A stretch of DNA of 16,895 bases from JAQVSH01 sp964451605 (GTDB lineage: Bacteria; Bacteroidota; Bacteroidia; Bacteroidales; UBA4181): positions 1 through 16,895 of the forward strand of contig CAYVJA010000056.1 of the NCBI GenBank assembly GCA_964451605.1, given 5' to 3'. A model generated the notes under the pieces. That model ran no database searches, was not told the origin of the DNA, and worked only from the letters and a program-made list of their open reading frames with translations. This document shows positions 1 to 6,004 of this stretch, piece by piece; the stretch's first letter is position 1; each line of letters opens with the position of its first letter. Position numbers and translations under genes: made by a program.

Positions 1-773
1 AGACCGTGGTGGATGGCGTGGGCTGCGGCCAGTCCGCCGCTTTCGAATCCAATGCCGCTCAACAGGATGTTGGCCTCGGCTATGCGTTGGAGGGCCGGAC
101 CGGCCACTCCGGCTTCGTTCTCTTTTTTGGCGGCCAAGCCGTATTCCAGAAGGAGATCGTAGCAGAGTCCGGCCAGGCTGTTTCCGGTAAGGGTGCCGAG
201 TCCGCCGCATTCGTTCACCGACGAGGTGGTTGCACAGGAGCGGGCCTCAAACCAGGTGGCCAGTGCATCGCCCATCCCGGCAACCAGAAAGCGGACGGGT
301 GCCTTGGCAAGGATATCCATATCTACCAGCACAATGGCCGGGTTCATCCGCTGATAATGCACCTTTTCGAAGATGCCGTCGGCCGAATAACTTACCGCAC
401 AACCACTGCAAGGGGCATCGGTCGAGGCTATGGTGGGGACCACAATCACCGGCAGTCCGGCGCGGTCGGCGGTAATCTTGGCGGTGTCAATCACCTTTCC
501 GCCACCCATCCCCACAACCACTTGCGCCTTTTCGGCTTGCACAAAGGCCGAAAGACGGGTAATCTCCGCTTCGCAACATTCGCCGCCAAAGCGCTCCACC
601 CGAATCAACGAGGAGAGGGGCTCGCTTCGATAGGCCTCCGGCAGACAGGTTTGAGCCGTTTTTGAGGTGAGTAGCACAGCCTTGTTGCCAAACTGTGCAA
701 TCAGCGATGCGAGCTCCTGAATGGAACCGCTACCTTGAATATACTTTCCGGGGAAACAGGCTTTGTAGTTCAT
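1..773 (-). CDS. gldA: NAD-dependent glycerol dehydrogenase, 3' end cut by the window
   Basis: This gene encodes a group III metal-dependent alcohol dehydrogenase that oxidises glycerol to dihydroxyacetone with NAD+. About 257 codons are visible; the family is usually about 365 aa, so the C-terminal third lies beyond base 1. The start is ATG at 773-771, giving MNYKACFPGKYIQGSGS, which aligns with the start of bacterial GldA proteins. Family motifs follow in order: FGGEC near residues 62-66, the nucleotide-binding GMGGGKVIDTAK near 88-99, PTIASTDAPCS near 113-123, and AGMGDALATWFEAR near 165-178, whose D169 is the expected Zn ligand. GFESGGLAAAHAIHHG follows at the window edge and carries the expected His ligand. 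The first 20 bases are repeated exactly at 1634-1653, where they overlap the stop of the radical SAM gene. The gene was therefore probably once coupled to that gene by an ATGA overlap before the TA module separated them. The family is certain; glycerol as substrate is inferred from similarity. Confidence 0.93.
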   Translation of the reverse strand, partial: MNYKACFPGKYIQGSGSIQELASLIAQFGNKAVLLTSKTAQTCLPEAYRSEPLSSLIRVERFGGECCEAEITRLSAFVQAEKAQVVVGMGGGKVIDTAKITADRAGLPVIVVPTIASTDAPCSGCAVSYSADGIFEKVHYQRMNPAIVLVDMDILAKAPVRFLVAGMGDALATWFEARSCATTSSVNECGGLGTLTGNSLAGLCYDLLLEYGLAAKKENEAGVAGPALQRIAEANILLSGIGFESGGLAAAHAIHHG

Positions 774-774
774 A
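755..774. repeat. 20-bp direct repeat, copy 1 (over the gldA start)
   Basis: The plus-strand sequence AACAGGCTTTGTAGTTCATA is identical to 1634-1653. This copy contains the gldA start codon and its first codons. The bases outside both ends of the two copies differ, so the identity is exactly 20 bp. The two copies bracket the toxin-antitoxin module. Confidence 0.9.
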
Positions 775-1040
775 ACTCTAGAGTATGTAAGGAATGGAAC
801 CTGAAGTGGAGAGTGTGGATCGTTTGGAATGCTTTATTTTATTTGATTGCACTTCATGTAAACAGTTATTGCGGTTCTAAATATCTGCCAGTGAGTCCGA
901 TGGAGTAGTTCCCATAAGTATGGGTATGCAAGTTAAAAGATTATTTTGCATTTTCGGTACCGTTTAGATGAGATTGAAGATCCGGAATTACCAAACGTTT
1001 TTCATTTAGAAAAAAGATGATGCGAAAGTCTTCTTTTGAT
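775..1040. other. Non-coding AT-rich stretch upstream of the TA module
   Basis: Together with the operator that follows, this makes a gap of about 316 bases between the gldA and antitoxin starts. It is visibly richer in A and T than the PUL genes. I see no convincing ORF, RNA gene or TAnnTTTG box directed towards gldA. The short palindrome CTCTAGAG lies at 777-784, just before the gldA start. The stretch is probably the left part of an inserted TA cassette, and the present gldA promoter should lie here but is not recognisable. Confidence 0.5.
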
Positions 1041-1076
1041 AATTGTACATATATTTGTACCATAATCTGTACAATT
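1041..1076 (+). promoter_or_regulatory. TA promoter and autoregulatory operator
   Basis: AATTGTACA at 1041-1049 and TGTACAATT at 1068-1076 form a perfect 9-bp inverted repeat. A third TGTAC lies between them. The three TGTAC boxes start at 1044, 1056 and 1068, an exact 12-bp period. TATATTTG at 1050-1057 is a perfect Bacteroidetes -7 element (TAnnTTTG) overlapped by the first and second boxes. No good -33 TTTG is seen at the usual spacing. Antitoxins of the YefM family repress their own promoters by binding palindromes of this kind, so this is most likely the operator. It ends 13 bases before the antitoxin start. Confidence 0.72.
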
Positions 1077-1089
1077 TAAACTTGAGAAT

Positions 1090-1344
1090 ATGCTGACGGC
1101 AACTCTTTCAGACTTCAGGAGAGATATGAAAAAGTATCTTGACACGGTTACTGCCAATATCGAAACCTTAGTAATCAACAGGGGAAAGGATTCCGGAGTG
1201 GTGGTTATGTCGCTTGATGAATACAATTCATTACGGGCAACACAACATGAACTATCTTCAAAAACGAATGAACGGAGACTCGATTCGGCAATAGAAAAAT
1301 TAAAGGAGGGTAATTCCTTTCATAAAGATTTACTGGACAAATGA
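1090..1344 (+). CDS. yefM: YefM/Phd-family antitoxin
   Basis: This 84-aa protein is the antitoxin partner of the following YoeB toxin. The N-terminal half (MLTATLSDFRRDMKKYLDTV, then ...ETLVINRG...SGVVVMSLDEYNSL) has the Phd/YefM DNA-binding fold pattern: a short strand, an SxxR helix, a V(I)xR strand and a V(V)xxSxxEY segment. The polar C-terminal third (about residues 50-84), rich in Lys and Glu, is the expected toxin-binding tail that wraps the endoribonuclease. The start at 1090 gives the correct family N-terminus and lies just after the palindromic operator. The gene overlaps the toxin by four bases (ATGA at 1341-1344), the usual coupling that keeps antitoxin in excess. It would repress its own promoter, more strongly when bound by toxin. 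Base composition is more AT-rich than the flanking genes, consistent with transfer. Confidence 0.9.
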   Translation: MLTATLSDFRRDMKKYLDTVTANIETLVINRGKDSGVVVMSLDEYNSLRATQHELSSKTNERRLDSAIEKLKEGNSFHKDLLDK

Positions 1345-1598
1345 AATATACGTTTGTAGACGAGTCCTGGGAAGATTATCTCTTTTGGCAAAAAAACGAC
1401 AAGAAGATGCTAAAAAGGATCAACGATCTGTTAAAAGAGATAGCACGACATCCTTATTCCGGGATTGGTAAACCCGAGCCTTTAAAATTTAAATATAAAG
1501 GTTTTTTTTCTCGAAGAATTACTGACGAACACAGACTCATTTATCAAGTAAGAGGCGACGAGATTCTTATTGCAAAATGCAGATTTCATTATGATTAA
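1341..1598 (+). CDS. yoeB: YoeB-family mRNA endoribonuclease toxin
   Basis: This 85-aa protein matches E. coli YoeB (84 aa) over its whole length: ESWEDYLFWQ..DKK, INDLLKEI.R.P, GKPEPLK, SRRITDEHRLIY and a C-terminal CRFHY. The residues known to matter for catalysis in YoeB are present at the same positions (E46, R65, H83 and Y84), so the toxin looks intact. YoeB binds the ribosomal A site and cleaves mRNA after translation of the start region, stopping protein synthesis until the antitoxin neutralises it. It starts inside the antitoxin stop through an ATGA overlap. It faces the radical SAM gene tail-to-tail with about 50 bases between, and part of that gap is copy 2 of the 20-bp direct repeat. 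Confidence 0.95.
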   Translation: MKYTFVDESWEDYLFWQKNDKKMLKRINDLLKEIARHPYSGIGKPEPLKFKYKGFFSRRITDEHRLIYQVRGDEILIAKCRFHYD

Positions 1599-1633
1599 GA
1601 ATAGAACTCTTGTTAGCCGTTTTGAGCAATGTT

Positions 1634-1653
1634 AACAGGCTTTGTAGTTCATA
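1634..1653. repeat. 20-bp direct repeat, copy 2 (over the radical SAM gene stop)
   Basis: AACAGGCTTTGTAGTTCATA is identical to 755-774. Read on the minus strand it is TATGAACTACAAAGCCTGTT. The TGA inside it (1651-1649) is the stop of the radical SAM gene, and the overlapping ATG is a vestigial gldA start, which can be read only as MNYKAC before a stop. This suggests that the ancestral arrangement was an ATGA-overlapping radical SAM-gldA pair. Confidence 0.9.
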
Positions 1654-3007
1654 GTTCGATAGATTGGACTTCTTTACGAATATTCATTGTGATGCAGAAA
1701 TGGGGATCGGGATTACGCCAATTTCCGGTGGCGTAAAATGCATTCCCGGCACAACCTCCTTTACAATACCGGAGATGTTCGCATGCTACACACTCGCTGA
1801 TAGAAAAGGGGTCGAAACGACGCAATTCGCATAATTCTGCATTTTGGCCGTTCCAGATTTCTACCAGGGAGTTCGATGGAAAATTCCCCATACATAGTCC
1901 AGGGAGTTCAAGCGAAGGACATGGGTAGCAGTTGCCATCGGCTCGCACATACATTTGGTTGATGCCGGCGCTGCATCGATGCGGTTGCCCTCCCCGTACC
2001 ACTTTTTTCGGGTAGAGATCTTTGCCATACCGAACTCGTCGGTTGGTGTACTCCTTTCTGCGTTCCGCGGCATATTCTTCCAGGGTTGGGATAAGCATAC
2101 TATTCTCGCTTCCGCGACCTTGCGGCATCATCCGTACAAAAAAACAGGAGCGAACCCCTAATGATTGCATCTCGTCGTAGATATTCACGCTTTGGCCCAG
2201 GTTCCCCTTAAAGATAGTGGTCTGCGATCCGCAAAGAATACCCCTTTTTGCAAAGAGTTCAAGGGCTCTCTTTGCCTGTACGTAACTGTTCTTTTTGCCC
2301 CTAAATTTATCATGCGTGTCGGCATTATCGCCATCGATACTCACATTGACCGCTCCAACGCCCAAAGCAATGAGTTCGTCTGCCTTCTTATCGGTGATGG
2401 CGTATCCATTTGTACTTAAGTAGACAAAGAGATGCCGGCTTTTCGCAAAGCGGATTACCTTGTACAGATGGTTGCAGAGCAATGATTCGCCCCCGGTTAA
2501 AAATAGCCGACAACCTCCCAGGTTGGCGAAAGCATCGATAAGACTGCAAAGGGTACCAGCACTCATCTCGCACGAAAGCGGTTTTCCACTTTCGGCATAA
2601 CAATGCGCACATGCAAGGTTGCAGCGGTTGGTCAGTTGCAGTTGCAGAATCTTGAGATGATATTCCGAAGAGAGAGGAGGGGGAAAGTCTCTTCCCTTTT
2701 GGGGTGTTGCAGATAGCTCAATCACACCCTCCTGCACAAATTGATAGACGATAGCTTCGATGGCAACGGTGGCATCTTCGTTGTCCATCCGGCAGTTGTC
2801 GGCCAATTCCCTAACCAGTTGACTGTAGGCCCTTTTCCCGTTCATCAGCCTCAGGGCAAAGGCAATAGCGTATCCAAGGTGTTCGTCTCTGCCGTTGTCG
2901 GCACAAAGTAAAACGCCCTCTTTGTGTTGGTTCGAAACCCACAAATGAACCTGATAATTCTCTTTAACCCTGGGATAGAGTTGTTTGTCGGGTTTTGGCG
3001 CTAGCAC
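1649..3007 (-). CDS. Radical SAM/SPASM peptide maturase with PqqD-like N-terminal domain
   Basis: This 452-aa enzyme is a candidate RiPP maturase. Residues about 40-100 resemble a PqqD-type precursor recognition element (helical, ending in a QFVQEGVIEL segment). The radical SAM core follows with CNLACAHC (Cys129, Cys133, Cys136) binding the SAM [4Fe-4S] cluster and the TGGE motif at 171-174. The C-terminal SPASM region has many cysteines (345, 360, 363, 372, 406, 409, 415, 419, 438), enough for two auxiliary clusters. The start is GTG at 3007-3005. No ATG is available near the N-terminus, and an in-frame stop lies just upstream. The start overlaps the precursor peptide stop by 7 bases (GTGCTAG), which implies translational coupling and a matched pair. 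SPASM enzymes of this kind make thioether or carbon-carbon crosslinks in ribosomal peptides; the reaction here is unknown. A sulfatase-maturase role is less likely because there is no sulfatase nearby and the PqqD-like domain argues against it. Confidence 0.88.
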   Translation of the reverse strand: MLAPKPDKQLYPRVKENYQVHLWVSNQHKEGVLLCADNGRDEHLGYAIAFALRLMNGKRAYSQLVRELADNCRMDNEDATVAIEAIVYQFVQEGVIELSATPQKGRDFPPPLSSEYHLKILQLQLTNRCNLACAHCYAESGKPLSCEMSAGTLCSLIDAFANLGGCRLFLTGGESLLCNHLYKVIRFAKSRHLFVYLSTNGYAITDKKADELIALGVGAVNVSIDGDNADTHDKFRGKKNSYVQAKRALELFAKRGILCGSQTTIFKGNLGQSVNIYDEMQSLGVRSCFFVRMMPQGRGSENSMLIPTLEEYAAERRKEYTNRRVRYGKDLYPKKVVRGGQPHRCSAGINQMYVRADGNCYPCPSLELPGLCMGNFPSNSLVEIWNGQNAELCELRRFDPFSISECVACEHLRYCKGGCAGNAFYATGNWRNPDPHFCITMNIRKEVQSIEL

Positions 3008-3273
3008 TGCCAGTCACCGCAAGCATTGGTATTCCCGGCGGTATCGGGATCGGCCCCGGGTTCGGAACAGACCTGATCATCACAAGCAGCCACATTCCCG
3101 GTGCCTCCGCCACATACCTCATCCGTGCAACTTTCCGTATTCCCTATCACATCACCCCTGGTGGGATCAGCTCCGGTGGCGAATTGCACCTTTGCATTCA
3201 AGAGCTGTTTGCGTTGTCCCAGCTCTTTGAGAATTTTTTCGACCTTTTCTTTCGACATGTTTTCCATCTTCAT
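3001..3273 (-). CDS. Candidate RiPP precursor peptide with three CxDxxC repeats
   Basis: This 90-aa peptide starts with a charged, probably helical leader (MSKEKVEKILKELGQRKQLL at residues 6-25). The C-terminal half contains six cysteines, at 49, 54, 64, 69, 85 and 90. They form three repeats of GN-x3-C-x-D-x2-C: GNTESCTDEVC, GNVAACDDQVC and GNTNACGDWQC. The last Cys is the C-terminal residue. GADP also occurs twice, at 34-37 and 73-76. A leader plus a repeated Cys-rich core, overlapping a radical SAM/SPASM gene, is the usual form of a sactipeptide, ranthipeptide or other radical SAM-modified RiPP. I recognise no named family. The start could be M1, M3 or M6; M1 is used here, but M6 would fit a typical leader. 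No obvious Shine-Dalgarno sequence is present. No GG-type leader cleavage site, protease or exporter gene is visible. Confidence 0.75.
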   Translation of the reverse strand: MKMENMSKEKVEKILKELGQRKQLLNAKVQFATGADPTRGDVIGNTESCTDEVCGGGTGNVAACDDQVCSEPGADPDTAGNTNACGDWQC

Positions 3274-3339
3274 TGAGTTTTAAGAAAATCTGTAGGAGGT
3301 AAAACGTTGTTTATGAAAGTTTTTTAAGCCATTAGGAGC

Positions 3340-3347
3340 GAAAGGTA
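3340..3347 (-). promoter_or_regulatory. Possible -7 element for the RiPP locus
   Basis: Read on the minus strand, TACCTTTC lies 67 bases before the precursor start and matches TAnnTTTG in all but the last base. No clear -33 box accompanies it. It is the best promoter candidate in the 96-base gap between the truncated esterase and the precursor. The RiPP genes could instead be read through from the esterase operon, which runs in the same direction. Confidence 0.25.
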
Positions 3348-3369
3348 TATCATATTATTGAAAAATGCA

Positions 3370-3597
3370 CTATGGCAGTGCCGGTCGGCTCTTGCTGCTT
3401 TTGCTGGCAGGCATAGCCATATCGAGCCTCCACGACTTACTGTCGCCGTTTCGGTAGGCAATATCCCTTTCAATTCGCAAACTATCGTCGTTCTGAAGAG
3501 AGCTTTTGCTCTCAGTAGCGTTTGCGATACATTTTCCCGTGGCTGCCATCGGGGTCAGCAGCAGGGCGGCGAGGATGGATAGCAGAATACGATGCAT
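3370..3597 (-). pseudogene. Truncated N-terminal fragment of a secreted alpha/beta hydrolase (esterase)
   Basis: Only 75 codons remain. The product begins with a signal peptide (MHRILLSILAALLLTPMAATG). It then reads ...RIERDIAYRNGDSKSWRLDMAMP...SRPALP, the stretch that in Aes/feruloyl-type esterases directly precedes the VFVHGGG oxyanion-hole strand. The frame stops at that point. One base out of frame, IVHFF follows, and then no further similarity is visible. Neither the nucleophile elbow nor the catalytic His is present, so it cannot be an active hydrolase. It starts two bases after the stop of the upstream hydrolase gene and was clearly the third gene of the esterase operon. The break lies directly upstream of the RiPP locus, suggesting that a deletion or insertion joined the two. 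An alternative is a real short secreted peptide, which I think less likely. Confidence 0.6.
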
Positions 3598-3599
3598 AC

Positions 3600-4658
3600 C
3601 TAGTTGGCTTTGTTCTTGCCTAAAAATTGGGTAATCTCTTTTGTGGTGCGTTCCAGATCGTCGTGGTGCAGATTGTGGGCGGCGCCATCGATGTGAACCA
3701 GGGTTACCTTCGGCAGATCTTTAACGGCATCTTCGTTGGCTTTACGCGATTCGGGCGAACCGTCGGCCTTCAGAATCAGTGACGGAACCGTGATACGGGC
3801 CAGGGCATCGCCTGTCTGCATAGTGCCGGTCATGGCCTGCGAACCCTCCTGGGTGTAGGCTCCGTGGTATTGCTTCTTAGAGAGAGCCCAGTAGGCTACA
3901 TCCACATCGCCCCATTTGGGATTCTGACGGCGGCCTTGTGCTACCAAATCTTCGTAACGATAGTTATTCTGCTTTACCAGCGTTTCAGGAGTGCCCATCA
4001 TATTCACAGAGAGGTTGGCCGATTGCTGACCGGCAGGTGCCTGGTTTCTGGCCGGGGCAGCCGGGGCAGCCGGCCGGGACGGAGGGGCGGTTTGCGTTGC
4101 GGCCCCGGCAGGGGCTGCAGGAGGCGTGGGGCGGGCAGCGCCACGGGGAGCAACTCCCGGGTTGCCGCCGGGACGCGAGACAAACGGGTCGAGCATTATC
4201 ACGGATTGGGCCAAATCCGGATAGTCGGCACCCACACGCATCACCGTTGCGGCCCCCATGGAGTGACCTACAATAATCGGTTTTTCGAACTGCATTGCCT
4301 TTACAAAGGCCACCACATCTTTAATCAACGTCTCCCCATTATCCGAAGGGGTGAAAGGATCGGACAGACCGTGTCCGCGTGCATCGAGCATATAGATATC
4401 ATAGTCGTTTTGCAGCTTCCAGGTGAGGGCTGTCCAGCAAAGCCCGTTGTCGGTAATCCCGTGAACCATCACCATGACCGGCTTATTGGGGGCAGGAACG
4501 GCGTGATAATAGTGGATGCGAATGCCGTTTCCATAGACAAATCCGTCCGACCAGCCGTCGGGGATGGCGGGAGGATCGGCCGAAAAGGCCATCAGCGGAA
4601 AGAGAAATAGTAACACAACGGCGCGAAGCACTCTCGGCAGAATTTCAAATTTTTTCAT
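3600..4658 (-). CDS. Secreted alpha/beta hydrolase with Pro/Ala-rich insert
   Basis: This 352-aa protein has a signal peptide (about residues 1-26, ending LMAFSA). An alpha/beta hydrolase fold follows: the oxyanion strand VMVMVHGITDNG at 61-72, LDARGHGLSD at 91-100, the nucleophile elbow GHSMG with Ser133, an acid candidate at Asp299 (ILKADGSPE) and the catalytic His328 (GAAHNLHH). The full triad is therefore present. Residues about 163-212, where the lid or cap normally sits, are a low-complexity Pro/Ala/Gly/Gln stretch, which is unusual for the family. It lies between two other esterase-type genes, 59 bases after the CE1-like gene and two bases before the truncated one, so it is in one operon. 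The substrate is not identifiable; a carboxylic ester of plant polysaccharide is a reasonable inference from the PUL context. Confidence 0.85.
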   Translation of the reverse strand: MKKFEILPRVLRAVVLLFLFPLMAFSADPPAIPDGWSDGFVYGNGIRIHYYHAVPAPNKPVMVMVHGITDNGLCWTALTWKLQNDYDIYMLDARGHGLSDPFTPSDNGETLIKDVVAFVKAMQFEKPIIVGHSMGAATVMRVGADYPDLAQSVIMLDPFVSRPGGNPGVAPRGAARPTPPAAPAGAATQTAPPSRPAAPAAPARNQAPAGQQSANLSVNMMGTPETLVKQNNYRYEDLVAQGRRQNPKWGDVDVAYWALSKKQYHGAYTQEGSQAMTGTMQTGDALARITVPSLILKADGSPESRKANEDAVKDLPKVTLVHIDGAAHNLHHDDLERTTKEITQFLGKNKAN

Positions 4659-4717
4659 GTTTTCGGATTATAGAGATGAAACAAACAGATAAGGTGACTG
4701 AACCCGGGAAACCCCGA

Positions 4718-5833
4718 TTATTTAAAGAGTTTTTGTGCAAAAGAGCGAAGGTCATGACGCCATACATACATGGTGTGTCCGCCCTCCATTTGGGTATACT
4801 CCGATTCGATCCCGTATTTGGTAAAGAGATCACGGGTCGGGGGAGTATTGCGCGAGGCACCGTCGGCCTCGCCGCCCGAAGTGAAGATGAAATATTTCAC
4901 CGTCTTCTTGAGGGTGGGCGCAGCGGCTTTGAGCAGGGCATCGTATTTGTCGTAGGTGGCCTGTTGGCCGGCGAACCATCCCGAACTCATCACATTCACA
5001 TAGGCAAACTGATCGGGGTAGTTAACCAGGGTTTCGAGCAGCTGCATGCCGCCCATCGACAACCCCGCAATGGCCTTGTTTGCTGCATCCTTATATACCC
5101 GGAAATTGGCTTCGACATAAGGTACAATCACCTTCCCCAAATCGTGGGCAAAGGTCTCCACGGGAATACTCCCGTCGGGCATTACCACCACCATCGGAAC
5201 CATCTTTCCCTCGGCAAGCAGATTATCCAGAATCCATCCGGCTTTACCCTGGCCGGGCCAGTTGGTGTCGTTGTCGCCGCCTCCATGCATCAGGTAGAGC
5301 GTGGGCAGCACGTTGTTCCCGGCAAAATAGCCCGCAGGGGTCCAGACAAACATTCTTCGGGTAGAGTTGGTAACACTCGACTGATAGTAGACAATCGACA
5401 TCAGGCCGTGCGGCACATCCTTTTGTTGCCAGAAGAGCGTTTCACCCTCCGGAACCATCTCGACCATGGGACGAAAATCGGCAACCATCCGGTTTCTCGG
5501 ATCGTTAACCTTCATGCCGTCGACCATATAGTAATAACGATAGGCGCTGGGGTTAATTTTGGGCCCGGTTGTGAGCGTCCAGAGGCCGTTTTCGGCTTTT
5601 TCAATCTTTTCGGCCTTGATATCGCCGCCCAGCTCTACCTTTTTGGCATCGGGTGCCATAAAACGGAAGGTGGCCGAACCGTCGGGGTTCATCTGGAACG
5701 ATACAAAGTTGTTTTGGGGCGATGCGGGCCGATTGGGGTTTTGTGCCCTCAGGGGCGATACCCAGAGAAGGGAACCCATGCCAAGGGTAGCGAGGAGAAA
5801 AATGAGACGGCAGGAGAGAGAATAGGATTTCAT
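4718..5833 (-). CDS. Secreted CE1-like (feruloyl-type) esterase with N-terminal E-set domain
   Basis: This 371-aa protein begins with a signal peptide (residues about 1-30, ending PLRAQ). An E-set/CBM48-like beta-sandwich (about 42-120) follows, with SATFRFMAPDAKKVELGGD and SAYRYYYMVDG, as in Bacteroidetes feruloyl esterases and Esterase D-type proteins. The catalytic domain (about 140-371) has the oxyanion strand LPTLYLMHGGGDND at 176-189, the nucleophile elbow GLSMGG with Ser259, an acid candidate Asp324 (GGEADGA) and His353 (EGGHTMYVWRH). Length and order are normal for the family. It is the first gene of the minus-strand esterase operon. A candidate HTCS operator and a TAnnTTTG box lie upstream of its start. 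CE1 members release ferulate or acetate from plant cell-wall polysaccharide; the actual acyl group cannot be told from sequence. Confidence 0.88.
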   Translation of the reverse strand: MKSYSLSCRLIFLLATLGMGSLLWVSPLRAQNPNRPASPQNNFVSFQMNPDGSATFRFMAPDAKKVELGGDIKAEKIEKAENGLWTLTTGPKINPSAYRYYYMVDGMKVNDPRNRMVADFRPMVEMVPEGETLFWQQKDVPHGLMSIVYYQSSVTNSTRRMFVWTPAGYFAGNNVLPTLYLMHGGGDNDTNWPGQGKAGWILDNLLAEGKMVPMVVVMPDGSIPVETFAHDLGKVIVPYVEANFRVYKDAANKAIAGLSMGGMQLLETLVNYPDQFAYVNVMSSGWFAGQQATYDKYDALLKAAAPTLKKTVKYFIFTSGGEADGASRNTPPTRDLFTKYGIESEYTQMEGGHTMYVWRHDLRSFAQKLFK

Positions 5834-5879
5834 AAAGGCAAGAGTTAGTTGGTGTGAAAACGTGGCATAATTGCCGAAA

Positions 5880-5928
5880 CAAACTTACTTTTTGTGCTTT
5901 CGGAACTAAAGCACAAATCAGACAAAAA
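5880..5928 (-). promoter_or_regulatory. Esterase operon promoter with candidate HTCS operator
   Basis: On the minus strand, TTTTTGTC (5928-5921), five bases, and TGTGCTTT (5915-5908) form a bipartite site. Twenty bases later comes TAAGTTTG (5887-5880), a perfect TAnnTTTG -7 element, 46 bases before the CE1-like esterase start. The same bipartite site with 19-base spacing to a perfect -7 element precedes the GH53 gene. There is no canonical -33 TTTG, as expected if an activator replaces it. I infer that the HTCS encoded next door binds here. Confidence 0.65.
5891..5917. repeat. Perfect 10-bp inverted repeat in the divergent promoter region
   Basis: TTTGTGCTTT at 5891-5900 and AAAGCACAAA at 5908-5917 are exact inverse complements separated by seven bases. 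The right arm is half of the candidate HTCS site; the left arm adds a second half-site close to the esterase -7 box. This may allow an extra regulator subunit to bind. Confidence 0.7.
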
Positions 5929-5935
5929 CAGACAA

Positions 5936-5969
5936 TTTGCGCTTTTCGTGAAGAAAAAAACTACTTTTA
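5936..5969 (+). promoter_or_regulatory. Possible HTCS promoter
   Basis: TTTG at 5936-5939 and TACTTTTA at 5962-5969 (TAnnTTTG with the last base changed) are separated by 22 bases, close to Bacteroidetes -33/-7 spacing. They point towards the HTCS gene, whose start is 35 bases on. The leader between them and the start contains GC-rich short inverted repeats (CCCG/CGGG at 5971-5984). Confidence 0.4.
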
Positions 5970-6004
5970 TCCCGGTATAACGGGCTCCGGGCCCACACAA
6001 TAGC

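Noticed and set aside
6..665. A 219-codon plus-strand open frame
   Set aside because: It lies opposite the strongly supported gldA and has no recognisable domain.
775..1653. TA module as an integron cassette
   Set aside because: I could not find a convincing attC site with GTTRRRY/RYYYAAC cores, and no integron integrase is present.
4676..5848. A 390-codon plus-strand open frame opposite the CE1-like esterase
   Set aside because: The minus strand gives a full esterase with signal peptide and triad; the plus-strand product is a His/Gly-rich shadow.
5971..6000. GC-rich leader of the HTCS as a riboswitch
   Set aside because: It is only about 30 bases with short stems, too small for any known riboswitch.
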